Positions 24,601 through 32,741 of a stretch of 45,350 nucleotides of DNA are shown here, in pieces (position 1 is the stretch's first letter; every line of letters starts with the position of its first letter). This DNA is from an uncultured Eubacteriales bacterium. GTDB taxonomy: Bacteria > Bacillota_I > Bacilli_A > RF39 > UBA660. The stretch spans positions 1 to 45,350 of the forward strand of contig ONTJ01000030.1 of NCBI GenBank assembly GCA_900320735.1. Direction: 5' to 3'. The notes under the pieces are model-generated. The model had not been told where the DNA came from. It worked only from the letters and a program-made list of their open reading frames with translations, and searched no databases. The position numbers were made by a program, and so were the translations under genes.

Positions 24601-24950
24601 TGACATACTTATATGCATTCTTATTTGCGGGAATCGTATGCCTAATAGGGCAGATAATATTAGATAATACAAAATTAATGCCTGGTCATATCACTAGTTT
24701 ATTTGTAGTGATAGGTGCAGCGTTAGATATATTTTCAATATATGATTTTTTTGTAGAAAAGGCAGGTGCAGGTGCAATGGTATGCATTACTAGTTTTGGA
24801 CATTTACTAATACATGGAGCCCTTGCAAAAGCTAAATCAGCAGGTTTATTAGGATTATTTACAGGAATGTTTTCACTAACTGCAGCTGGTATAACTGCAA
24901 CTATAATATTCGCATTTATACTTACAATTATCTTCAAACCAAAAAACTAA
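24600..24950 (+). CDS. spoVAE: Stage V sporulation protein AE (SpoVAEb type)
   Basis: The 116-residue membrane protein starts at ATG 24600, which overlaps the spoVAD TAA by one base; GGAGGCGAT sits just upstream. Longer in-frame reading would lie inside spoVAD. Features of the SpoVAE/SpoVAC-related family are FLFAGIVCLIGQIIL, LMPGHITSLFVVIGA, YDFFVEKAGAGAMVCITSFG and HLLIHGALAKAKSAGLLG. It is the membrane partner of SpoVAC and SpoVAD in spore dipicolinate movement. The unit has no spoVAA, spoVAB or spoVAF in this window. Confidence 0.95.
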   Translation: MTYLYAFLFAGIVCLIGQIILDNTKLMPGHITSLFVVIGAALDIFSIYDFFVEKAGAGAMVCITSFGHLLIHGALAKAKSAGLLGLFTGMFSLTAAGITATIIFAFILTIIFKPKN

Positions 24951-24957
24951 AAACATA

Positions 24958-24986
24958 TTGACAAATTAAAATTATTAAGATATTAT
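24958..24986 (+). promoter_or_regulatory. Strong promoter for the first fibre protein gene
   Basis: TTGACA (24958-24963), 17 bases, TATTAT (24981-24986): a near-consensus vegetative promoter directly after the spoVA genes. Confidence 0.85.
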
Positions 24987-25025
24987 TAAGGTGTAATATA
25001 TGATAGGGAAGGAGAAGTATTTTAG

Positions 25026-25673
25026 ATGAATAGCGAAAAAGGTAAAAATATTTTATTAGGTGTATTGATAGTAGGTTTAGTAGCAATGACAGTTGCATAT
25101 GCAGCACTTTCTACAACATTAACTATTAATGGTTCGGTAACAGTACCAACAACTACATGGGATATACATTTTGCAAATGTTTCAGATGCAACTGGTACTA
25201 CAAATACACTTGGAGGAACTAATGAAGGTAGAGTAGTAGCTCTAGGAACTTTAGATAGTAACTCAAATAATACTACAGGAGTAACTTTCTCAGGATTAGA
25301 AATTTCACTAGCAAAACCTGGTGACTGGGCTCAAGTAAATTTTGATATCGTTAATGCAGGTACAATTGATGCTAAATTAGGAAGTTTTACAAAAACTATC
25401 CAAAAACAAGGTTTACAAACTGAAAGTAGTGAAGATACATATGATGGCATAACTTATACAGTTACTTGTGGTGCATCTAGAGATAGTGGTGTTAAACCTG
25501 TAGCATTAGCATCTGCACAAGAGTTAGTTAAATCAACTGGAACATTACAATGTAAATTATATGTTCATTATGACGAATTAACTAATAACCATGAAGCAGG
25601 TTCTGATCAAACATTAAACTCATCAGCAAAAATATTCAATCTAGCAGCTCAATGGCAATATATTCAAAAATAA
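25026..25673 (+). CDS. TasA/camelysin-like fibre protein with SipW-type signal peptide
   Basis: This 215-residue secreted protein has a signal segment (about residues 8-26) ending VAYA/ALSTTL, typical of SipW-processed proteins. The mature domain shows TWDIHFANVS, a conserved AKPGDWAQVNFDIVNAGTIDAKLGSF (about 96-121), and a C-terminus ending in QWQYIQK. These resemble TasA/CalY fibre proteins of Bacillota. Two Cys could form a disulfide. Two paralogues and a SipW-like peptidase follow, which strongly supports the call. AGGAGAAG is the ribosome binding site. It has its own promoter and terminator, so it may be the main subunit. Confidence 0.85.
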   Translation: MNSEKGKNILLGVLIVGLVAMTVAYAALSTTLTINGSVTVPTTTWDIHFANVSDATGTTNTLGGTNEGRVVALGTLDSNSNNTTGVTFSGLEISLAKPGDWAQVNFDIVNAGTIDAKLGSFTKTIQKQGLQTESSEDTYDGITYTVTCGASRDSGVKPVALASAQELVKSTGTLQCKLYVHYDELTNNHEAGSDQTLNSSAKIFNLAAQWQYIQK

Positions 25674-25677
25674 TACG

Positions 25678-25701
25678 ACACAGTGTAAACTGTGTTTTTT
25701 A
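25678..25701 (+). terminator. Intrinsic terminator
   Basis: ACACAGT (25678-25684) pairs with ACTGTGT (25689-25695) around GTAA, followed by T's. Confidence 0.93.
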
Positions 25702-25705
25702 TTCG

Positions 25706-25734
25706 TTGACTTTTTTGTTTATTTAATGTATATT
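25706..25734 (+). promoter_or_regulatory. Promoter for the second fibre protein gene
   Basis: TTGACT (25706-25711), 17 bases, TATATT (25729-25734), 25 bases before the ATG. Confidence 0.8.
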
Positions 25735-25759
25735 TGATATGAGATAGAAGGTGTGATAA

Positions 25760-26320
25760 ATGTCCAGTAATAAAAAAAATATATTTTTAGTAATACTTAT
25801 TATAGGCGTTTTATCGATGAGTATAGCATTTGCTGCGCTGTCTTCAAGACTTTCAATAAGTGGTAGTGTTGGAGTCTCTGAAACAACATGGGATATTCGT
25901 TTTCAAAATTTTTCATCATCATCTACACCACAGACTACTACACTTGGAGAAACCAATACTGGTGTTCTTAAATCAGTAACAACTAATGCTACTAAAATTA
26001 CAAATTTGAAAGTTGATTTAAAGAAACCTGGAGATATAGTAATATATACATTTGATATTAAAAATAATGGCTCAATTGATGCTAGACTATCAACATTTAC
26101 TCAGTCTATGACATGTGAAGTTGATAATTTGTGTGGGTATGCAGATTATTTGGTTGAATGTCGTGATAGCAATAATAAAGTAGTTGCTCTAGGTGATACG
26201 CTATCTAAAAATTCATCATATAGTTGTAGTGTGACAATTAAATATAATGATAGCTATAATACACTTGATGATGATGTTAATGCATCTTTGACTGCAGATT
26301 TTCAATTTGTTCAAAAATAG
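25760..26320 (+). CDS. Second TasA/camelysin-like fibre protein
   Basis: The 186-residue paralogue of the upstream protein has a signal segment ending IAFA/ALSSRL. The shared pattern runs TWDIRFQNFS, LKKPGDIVIYTFDIKNNGSIDARLSTF and C-terminal DFQFVQK. It carries four Cys in the mature part (MTCEV, NLCG, VECRD, YSCSV), more than the first protein, so two disulfides are possible. AAGGTG precedes the ATG. It has its own promoter and terminator, so its level could be set separately. It could be a minor subunit or cap, as inferred by analogy. Confidence 0.85.
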   Translation: MSSNKKNIFLVILIIGVLSMSIAFAALSSRLSISGSVGVSETTWDIRFQNFSSSSTPQTTTLGETNTGVLKSVTTNATKITNLKVDLKKPGDIVIYTFDIKNNGSIDARLSTFTQSMTCEVDNLCGYADYLVECRDSNNKVVALGDTLSKNSSYSCSVTIKYNDSYNTLDDDVNASLTADFQFVQK

Positions 26321-26341
26321 GCATATATTATATGCCTTTTT
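26319..26341 (+). terminator. Intrinsic terminator
   Basis: AGGCATAT (26319-26326) pairs with ATATGCCT (26330-26337) around ATT, followed by T's. The TAG stop is at the base of the stem. Confidence 0.93.
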
Positions 26342-26398
26342 ATTGACTTTGTATGTTTGGTATGTTAAAATTTTATTGTATGATAGGGGCGTCATAAT

Positions 26399-26956
26399 AT
26401 GGATAGTGTAAAACGTGATTACAAGGATATTTTGATTGTAATATTACTAATAGGTATACTAGCGATGACTATTGTATATGCTAATTTTACAAGGCGTCTT
26501 GATATTGTTTCCGCTGGAGAACTTAGAGCATCTGACTGGAATGTGCATTTTGAAAATTTAGTTAAATCGGATTCATCAACTGCTAGAGTATCTTCCCCTG
26601 CAGTTATATTAGATGGTAAAACAGTTATAAGTGGTTTAAATATAACACTTGAAAAACCAGGCGATTATATTAAGTATACATTTGATATATATAATGCAGG
26701 CAAAATGGATGCTAGATTAGATGGTTTTACACATAATAATCCAGAATGTGTACCAAGTTCTTATATATGTGATAATTTAATATATACGATTGAGTATACC
26801 GATGAAAGCACAATAAAACTGGGTGATATTTTGAAACCAGGTCAGAGAAGAAATGTAACACTTATTATCAAATTAAGTGAAAAAATTGATAGTATGCCTT
26901 TAGAAAAAGTAAGTATTTCAGATTTTAGTACGACATTCTATTATGTTCAAAAATAA
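26399..26956 (+). CDS. Third TasA/camelysin-like fibre protein
   Basis: The 185-residue third paralogue has a signal segment ending IVYA/NFTRRL, so the usual ALS after the cleavage site is replaced. Shared features are DWNVHFENL, LEKPGDYIKYTFDIYNAGKMDARLDGF and the end FYYVQK. Two Cys lie at NPEC and YICD. Unlike the other two it has no terminator after it; the signal peptidase gene starts 15 bases downstream. It may be a dedicated partner or initiator, like TapA in the B. subtilis operon; that analogy is inference. Confidence 0.83.
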   Translation: MDSVKRDYKDILIVILLIGILAMTIVYANFTRRLDIVSAGELRASDWNVHFENLVKSDSSTARVSSPAVILDGKTVISGLNITLEKPGDYIKYTFDIYNAGKMDARLDGFTHNNPECVPSSYICDNLIYTIEYTDESTIKLGDILKPGQRRNVTLIIKLSEKIDSMPLEKVSISDFSTTFYYVQK

Positions 26957-26971
26957 AAGAGGGAGATATGA

Positions 26972-28102
26972 ATGAAAACTAGCGTAAAAAAGTGTTTATG
27001 CATTGAAATATTTTTAGGACTTGTTTCAATAATTAATTTCATGTTTCCTAAATTATTCGATCATGAACTACATATTTTGTTTTTATTAGCAGCACTAGGT
27101 GCAATATTTATATTATTCGGTATAGATATTAAAAGGGATGCTAACGATAGAAAAATAATGAAAAATATACTTATCTATTTATTAGTATATTATTTAGTTA
27201 TATATTTATTTGGATTATATATTGGTTTTGCAAAAACAATATATAGTTTTACATTTACGAATTTTACTAAAAATATAATGCCGACATTTGTGACAATAGT
27301 ATTAATGGAATTTATAAGACATGAACTAATTAGTAAATCAAATAAAAATAAATTAGTTTTAGTTACTTCATGTATATTGTTTATAATATTTGAAATGAGT
27401 AAGAATTTTCCTGCTTATAATTTTGGAGTAAAAGATGAAATTTATAAATATGTTGGTTTAATAATAATTGCAAGTATAACAAAAAATATATTTATGACAA
27501 TAATGCATAGTAGGACTGATGTATATCCTGCAATTATGTATAGAACGATAGTTGAAGAATTAATATATGTGTGTGTTATTTTTCCGAATATTGGTCCTTA
27601 TCTTGAATCAATTGCATTAATAATATTACCAGTATTACTTTCAATAATGGTTATGGCTACTACAAAAAATCAGATTTTAAATAAGCCAAAAGACAAAAGG
27701 AAGGGTAATAAACTATATTTTGTAGTTGTTGTTATATTATTAATATTAGTTGGTCTAAACTCAGGATTTTTTAAATATCAAATAATGGTAATAGGTTCAA
27801 ATTCAATGCTTCCTTATATGGAAAAAGGTGATGTTGTATTAATAGATAAATTAAATGAGGATGCAAGATCATCATTAAACGAAGGTGATATATTAGCATT
27901 TAAATATGATAATAAGGTTATAACCCATAGAATTACTAAAAAGGTAATTAAGAATGAAAAAGCTTATTACACAACAAAGGGTGATAATAATAATCAAGAA
28001 GATAATACAGTAATTGCAGAAGCAAGTGTCGTAGGGAAGGTTTTAACAAGATTTAAATATTTAGGACTACCAAGTGTTTGGTTAAATGAATTATTTAATT
28101 AG
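26972..28102 (+). CDS. SipW-like ER-type signal peptidase I with a large N-terminal membrane module
   Basis: This protein is 376 residues. The last ~120 form an S26B (ER-type) signal peptidase: Ser278 in GSNSMLP, His319 in ITHRI in place of the usual bacterial Lys, and a GDN motif at 337-339 (TTKGDNN). In B. subtilis SipW, such an enzyme processes TasA and TapA. The first ~260 residues hold about seven extra membrane segments, whereas SipW itself is about 190 residues with two. The extra part contains a conserved-looking RTIVEELIYV but no domain I can name. GAGGGAG precedes the ATG. It follows the third fibre gene and precedes a DUF5305-like gene. Confidence 0.9.
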   Translation: MKTSVKKCLCIEIFLGLVSIINFMFPKLFDHELHILFLLAALGAIFILFGIDIKRDANDRKIMKNILIYLLVYYLVIYLFGLYIGFAKTIYSFTFTNFTKNIMPTFVTIVLMEFIRHELISKSNKNKLVLVTSCILFIIFEMSKNFPAYNFGVKDEIYKYVGLIIIASITKNIFMTIMHSRTDVYPAIMYRTIVEELIYVCVIFPNIGPYLESIALIILPVLLSIMVMATTKNQILNKPKDKRKGNKLYFVVVVILLILVGLNSGFFKYQIMVIGSNSMLPYMEKGDVVLIDKLNEDARSSLNEGDILAFKYDNKVITHRITKKVIKNEKAYYTTKGDNNNQEDNTVIAEASVVGKVLTRFKYLGLPSVWLNELFN

Positions 28103-28114
28103 GAGATGAGAAAA

Positions 28115-29119
28115 ATGAAAAAGAATAAGTTAGAGATTATATTAATTTTCGGGATGATTTTATGTGGAATGATCAGTTTATACTTTTATAATGAATCAAA
28201 GGCAATAATAACTACTGACGAGATTAATTATCATGAAAATGGTGGAGTAAATTATAAAGTATATCTAAGTGATAAAAAATATTATAATAGGGAATATTTA
28301 GATGAGGGTATGCAATATATATCTAGTATTATTGATAATATTGAACTTAAGTATAGATATAATGTTAAATATAATTCAAATGATACTTTTGATGTAACAA
28401 CAAGGGTTTTAGCGGATGTTAAAATTGTAGATACTGATAATAATGATAAAGTAATATATTCAAAACAAGAATCTATTAAAGAAGAGAAAACAAGTGGTAA
28501 GGATATAGTTATTGATGATACTATAAAAGTAGATTATAAAAAATATAATGCACTTACTAATTCATTTAAAACAAGTTATGGTATAAATGCTAAATGTAGA
28601 TTAGTAGTTTATTATTATATTCAATATCAAAATAATGGTGGTAACATTCGACAAAATAAAGTTATGACTGTAGAGGTTCCATTATCACAACAAATGATTT
28701 CTATTGTTAAGAGTAATGATATGAATAATAGTTTAACTTATACACTTCAAACTAATGAAGGTTCTATAAATGTATTAATGCTAGTTTTATCATTTATATT
28801 CTTAGCAATAACTTTAATATTATTAGCAACTTTATTTAAAACATTTATTAAAAAGAAAAGTTTAGAAAGTAAATATGATAGATATATAAATAAAATACTT
28901 AGACAATATGATTCTTATATAACTGAATCTAGTGATACTAGTGTAGATGTAAATAAGAATGTAATAAAAGTAAATAGTTTTAAGGAATTACTAGATGTTA
29001 GAAATAATGTAGAAAAAGCTATTGTATACATTAAGTTAGACGAAAATACAAGTAAATTTGTACTTATAGATAATGAAATTTATGAGTATGTAGTAATGAG
29101 AAGTGAAATGGATAAATAA
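28115..29119 (+). CDS. DUF5305-like membrane protein of the fibre operon
   Basis: I prefer ATG 28115 (334 residues) since AGGAG at 28101-28105 touches the upstream in-frame ATG at 28106. It has one membrane segment near the N-terminus (about 6-24), a roughly 180-residue beta-rich outer domain, a second segment (about 220-242) and a ~90-residue cytoplasmic tail. This layout, with NYKVYL near the start and VYYYIQYQ in the middle, fits DUF5305, which I recall next to signal peptidases and TasA-like genes in archaea and Bacillota. A role in assembling or anchoring the fibres is inference. Confidence 0.7.
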   Translation: MKKNKLEIILIFGMILCGMISLYFYNESKAIITTDEINYHENGGVNYKVYLSDKKYYNREYLDEGMQYISSIIDNIELKYRYNVKYNSNDTFDVTTRVLADVKIVDTDNNDKVIYSKQESIKEEKTSGKDIVIDDTIKVDYKKYNALTNSFKTSYGINAKCRLVVYYYIQYQNNGGNIRQNKVMTVEVPLSQQMISIVKSNDMNNSLTYTLQTNEGSINVLMLVLSFIFLAITLILLATLFKTFIKKKSLESKYDRYINKILRQYDSYITESSDTSVDVNKNVIKVNSFKELLDVRNNVEKAIVYIKLDENTSKFVLIDNEIYEYVVMRSEMDK

Positions 29120-29127
29120 TCCATTTT
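29106..29127 (+). terminator. Intrinsic terminator of the fibre operon
   Basis: AAATGGAT (29106-29113) pairs with ATCCATTT (29119-29126); the TAA stop is in the loop. T's follow. Confidence 0.9.
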
Positions 29128-29180
29128 TTTCTTTTAAAAAACATAAAAATATATTATAATTAAAATAGAAGGTGATATAA

Positions 29181-29627
29181 ATGAAAAAAGGTTATACTTT
29201 AGTAGAACTTTTAGCAGTTATAGTTGTATTATCAATTATATTATCAATTGTGTCAATCAACGTACTTAAATACTATAATAGTAGGAGACAAAATGACTAT
29301 AATAATATAGTTTCTATTACAATAGAAAATGCTAAAGTATTAGTCAATACTAATACTAAAATATCTAATTTAGTAAATGATAATTTACAAAAAAAAGAAG
29401 AAAATGGTGAAACAAATATTTTTTGTAATTTAAGTTATGGCGAATTAGTAAAAGCTAAACTCATGGATAAAGATACTAAAAATCCTCTAAACAATAAAAT
29501 AATTGATTCTAAGTCATATATAAAAATTACAGTTGATTCTGATTATAATTATGGTTATGAGTTTATATATGTAGATGATGAGGATGCAGCATATTCGGAT
29601 AGTGACGATTGTCTATATGTGGAATAA
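29181..29627 (+). CDS. Class III pseudopilin
   Basis: This 148-residue protein begins KKG/YTLVELLAVIVVLSII, a prepilin signal with Gly before the cut and Glu at mature position 5. The hydrophobic helix is followed by a compact polar domain with two Cys, LSYGELVKAKLMDKDTKNP and an acidic C-terminus. Such proteins need a prepilin peptidase and an assembly ATPase; neither is in this window. AAGGTGAT precedes the ATG. It is a single-gene unit between terminators. Confidence 0.9.
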   Translation: MKKGYTLVELLAVIVVLSIILSIVSINVLKYYNSRRQNDYNNIVSITIENAKVLVNTNTKISNLVNDNLQKKEENGETNIFCNLSYGELVKAKLMDKDTKNPLNNKIIDSKSYIKITVDSDYNYGYEFIYVDDEDAAYSDSDDCLYVE

Positions 29628-29630
29628 ATT

Positions 29631-29663
29631 AAAGACAAATACTTTTAATTTTTGTCTTTTTTT
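29631..29663 (+). terminator. Intrinsic terminator
   Basis: AAAGACAAA (29631-29639) pairs with TTTGTCTTT (29651-29659), followed by T's. Confidence 0.85.
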
Positions 29664-29715
29664 GTTATAATTGTAATTGCTGATTTCTTTAGTAAAAAAA
29701 TGAAAGGAGAAAAAA

Positions 29716-31362
29716 ATGAGTAAAATTAAAATTTTTGCACTTGGCGGGCTTAATGAAAATGGCAAAAATATGTATGTTGTTGATGTTGATAATGATTTGT
29801 TTATATTTGATGCTGGTCTTAAGTATGCAAGTGATAAAATGCTTGGAGTTGATTATATAATTCCTGACTTTAAATTTTTGAGTGATAACATAAAAAGAAT
29901 AAAGGGTATATTTTTAACTCATGGGCACGAAAAATATATGGGTGCGGTATGTGATATAGTAAGGAATATACCTGATATTAATGTATATGCTACTAAATTT
30001 ACTTGTGATTTATTAAAACGAGATTTTATTGATAGTGATATTAAATTTGATAATTTACATTTGATAACTGCACATAAAAAAATTACATTTGGTAAAAATA
30101 GTGTATTTCCAGTTAGTTTAACACACTCAGTCCCTGATACAGTAGGTTATGTATTAAACACAGAAGATGGTGCGATTATGTATACTGGTAATTTTGTATT
30201 TGATTCATCTATGACAGGGGCATATAAAACTGATATAGGTAAGCTTGCATATATAGGAAAACAAGGCGTATTATGTCTTTTGAGTGAATCAGAATATGCA
30301 CAAAAGACAGGATATACAGCACCTTATAATAGAGTTGCCAATGATGTAAGAGATGTTCTTCTACATAATGATGGTAGAGTAATAGTTACATTATTTACAA
30401 ACCATATATCGAGACTTCAAGAATTATTTACAGAAGTATCTAAAACACATAGAAAAATAGTAGTAATGGGTAAAAAATTACAAAATATAGTAAATTATGT
30501 TATTGATGAAGGGTATGTCACTTTTGATAAATCTAGAATAGGTAATTTAACTAATATAGAGGATAGAGATTCGGTAATTTTGATTTCCAATGAAAATGAA
30601 AGACCATTCATGAATTTAGAGCGAATTGTAAATGGTTATGATAAATATGTTAAGATTAATGAAAATGATACAATATTTTATCTAGAACCTGTTCAAGTAG
30701 GTATGGAAAAAATATCAGCTAAATTGTCAGATGATATAAGTAAATTAGGTGCCAATGTAGTAATGCTTTCATCAAGTAATCATCTACTTAATCATGCATC
30801 AAGTGAAGATTTAATGCTTATGTTAAATTTAATGAATCCTAAATATTATTTTCCAGTAATTGGAGAATATAGGCATATGCTTGAAAATGCTAATATTGCA
30901 TCGTCAATTGGGATTAGCAAGGAAAATATAATTCTTAAATTAAATGGAGAAGCTGCTATATTTGAAAATGGTAATTTAACTGAAGAAAAAGAAATGATTC
31001 CTGTAAATGAGCTTTTAATAGATGGTAATTCTACTACTGATATAGGTGAGCTTGTACTTAAGGATAGAGAACTTTTAAGTGAAAATGGTATTGTTATTAT
31101 TTGTGCTACTTTAGATAAAAAAACTAAAGAAATATTAGCGGGCCCAGAAGTTTTAACAAGAGGGTTTATATATGTTAAAGAAAGTACTCAAATAATAGAA
31201 AAAATGAAGGAAATATCACTTGGGGTAATAAATAGCAATATAAGTAATAATTATGTTGAATTTAATAAAATTAAAAATGGTATAAGAGAAGAATTAGGAA
31301 AATATTTATATGCCGAGACAGAATGTAAGCCTATGATAATTACTGTGGTAACTGAGATATAA
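29716..31362 (+). CDS. RNase J-family protein with degraded active site (J2-like)
   Basis: The protein is full length (548 residues; RNase J is about 555) with the metallo-beta-lactamase, beta-CASP and C-terminal parts in order. RNase J proteins degrade and process RNA from the 5' end. Here the metal-binding HxHxDH motif reads HGHEKY (69-74), so the Asp and last His are lost. The later TGDFKFD reads TGNFVFD (Asn158). His136 in THSVPD and the late HASSEDL motif remain. Activity is probably lost or very low. B. subtilis RNase J2 is also weak and acts as a partner of J1, so this is probably the non-catalytic subunit. AAAGGAG gives the start. Confidence 0.9.
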   Translation: MSKIKIFALGGLNENGKNMYVVDVDNDLFIFDAGLKYASDKMLGVDYIIPDFKFLSDNIKRIKGIFLTHGHEKYMGAVCDIVRNIPDINVYATKFTCDLLKRDFIDSDIKFDNLHLITAHKKITFGKNSVFPVSLTHSVPDTVGYVLNTEDGAIMYTGNFVFDSSMTGAYKTDIGKLAYIGKQGVLCLLSESEYAQKTGYTAPYNRVANDVRDVLLHNDGRVIVTLFTNHISRLQELFTEVSKTHRKIVVMGKKLQNIVNYVIDEGYVTFDKSRIGNLTNIEDRDSVILISNENERPFMNLERIVNGYDKYVKINENDTIFYLEPVQVGMEKISAKLSDDISKLGANVVMLSSSNHLLNHASSEDLMLMLNLMNPKYYFPVIGEYRHMLENANIASSIGISKENIILKLNGEAAIFENGNLTEEKEMIPVNELLIDGNSTTDIGELVLKDRELLSENGIVIICATLDKKTKEILAGPEVLTRGFIYVKESTQIIEKMKEISLGVINSNISNNYVEFNKIKNGIREELGKYLYAETECKPMIITVVTEI

Positions 31363-31388
31363 AATCTGAATACTATTCAGATTTTTTT
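31361..31388 (+). terminator. Intrinsic terminator
   Basis: AAAATCTGAAT (31361-31371) pairs with ATTCAGATTTT (31375-31385). The stem begins within the stop codon of the RNase J-like gene. Confidence 0.92.
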
Positions 31389-31459
31389 AAATGCTAAAAT
31401 ACTTTTATTTTATAACATATAATGGTATAATTATATTAGTGTAAGTAGGTGAAGAGTAT

Positions 31460-32191
31460 ATGCATAATTTTATTATTAATGATTTTGAGGGACCATTAGA
31501 TTTACTTTTACACCTAATAAAAACATCAAAGATGGATATATATGATATTTCTATTGAAGAAATAACTAAACAATATCTAGAATTTATTAAGAGAATGAAA
31601 GAAATGAATTTAGATATTGCAAGTGAATATTTAGTAATGGCATCCGAACTTATAGAAATGAAATCAAGATTACTTCTTCCAACTTCTAAAAATGAAGAAG
31701 ATGATGACTATGAAGAAGATCCAAAAGAAAAATTGATAAATAGACTACTTGAATATAAAAAATATAAAGATATGGTAGATACGTTCAAAGTATTAGAAGA
31801 AGAAAGAAAAGAAATCTTTACTAAAGAACCAATAAATTTAAGTGAATATAAAGAAAATAAAGTTAGTAATGATGGAGAAATAACTTTAGAAGATTTAATA
31901 AATGCTTTAAATGGATTTCTAAAAAGAAAAGAAGAGGAAAAACCAAGGGAAACAAAAATAACAAAAAGAGAATTATCTGTGACACAAAGAACTACTCAAA
32001 TAAGAGATATATTAATTAAAAAGAAAAAAGTATCTTTCTTTGATTTGTTTGAAATCCGAACTAAAGAATATGTTGTAGTAACATTCCTATCTATACTTGA
32101 AATGGCAAAACATGGAGAAATAACTATAACACAAGATGATAATTTTAATAATATTGTAATATCTAGGGAGGAAGGTATTAAAAATGAATAA
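31460..32191 (+). CDS. scpA: Segregation and condensation protein A
   Basis: This 243-residue kleisin is a subunit of the SMC-ScpAB complex that compacts and separates chromosomes. The N-terminal signature is clear: FEGPLDLLLHLIKTSKMDIYDISI, then EITKQYLEFI and SEYLVMASELIEMKSRLLLP. A variable acidic middle is followed by the winged-helix C-terminus (SFFDLFEIRTKEYVVVTFLSILEMA). It overlaps scpB by 8 bases, as in many Bacillota. Confidence 0.97.
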   Translation: MHNFIINDFEGPLDLLLHLIKTSKMDIYDISIEEITKQYLEFIKRMKEMNLDIASEYLVMASELIEMKSRLLLPTSKNEEDDDYEEDPKEKLINRLLEYKKYKDMVDTFKVLEEERKEIFTKEPINLSEYKENKVSNDGEITLEDLINALNGFLKRKEEEKPRETKITKRELSVTQRTTQIRDILIKKKKVSFFDLFEIRTKEYVVVTFLSILEMAKHGEITITQDDNFNNIVISREEGIKNE

Positions 32192-32741
32192 TGTATTAGA
32201 GGCACTTTTATTTGCAGTAGGAGAAGAAGGATTATCATTACTGGAACTTTCAGATATATTGGATGAAGATGAAGAAAAAATAAAAATTGAACTTAAAAAG
32301 TTAAGCGAAACATATAAAGATAGGGGTATACAACTTAAAGTACTTGGTAATAAATATAAACTAGCTACTAAGGAAGAATATAAAGAATATATATCAAAAC
32401 TTACGGACGTTGTAAGTAATAATTTAAGTAAATCTGCACTTGAGACACTTGCAATTATTGCATATAATGAACCAGTTACTAGGATGAGAATTGATGAAAT
32501 TAGGGGAGTTAATTCCTCTCAAATGATTCGAAATTTAATATCTAAAGGTTTTATTGAGGATGCTGGAAAAAGTGATTTGCCTGGCAAACCAATGCTTTAT
32601 AAAACAACAAATCAATTTTTAGATTATTTTAATTTATCTAGTAAGAATGATCTTCCACAAATTAATGAAAATATAGAAGTCTTAGATGAAAATGAAGATT
32701 TATTTTTAACTAGATATAAAGAGGAAGGAAAAGAATTATGA
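32184..32741 (+). CDS. scpB: Segregation and condensation protein B
   Basis: This 185-residue protein has two winged-helix domains. Signatures are VLEALLFAVGEEGLSLLEL at the start and SKSALETLAIIAYNEPVTRMRIDEIRGVNS in the middle, then LPGKPMLYKTTNQFLDYFNL. It dimerises and binds ScpA within the SMC condensin. AGGGAGG lies inside the end of scpA. The next gene starts with an ATGA overlap. Confidence 0.97.
   Translation: MNNVLEALLFAVGEEGLSLLELSDILDEDEEKIKIELKKLSETYKDRGIQLKVLGNKYKLATKEEYKEYISKLTDVVSNNLSKSALETLAIIAYNEPVTRMRIDEIRGVNSSQMIRNLISKGFIEDAGKSDLPGKPMLYKTTNQFLDYFNLSSKNDLPQINENIEVLDENEDLFLTRYKEEGKEL

Noticed and set aside
28645-28660. TTCGACAAA word resembling a Spo0A box
   Set aside because: It is inside the coding sequence of the DUF5305-like gene with no promoter next to it, so it is probably chance.
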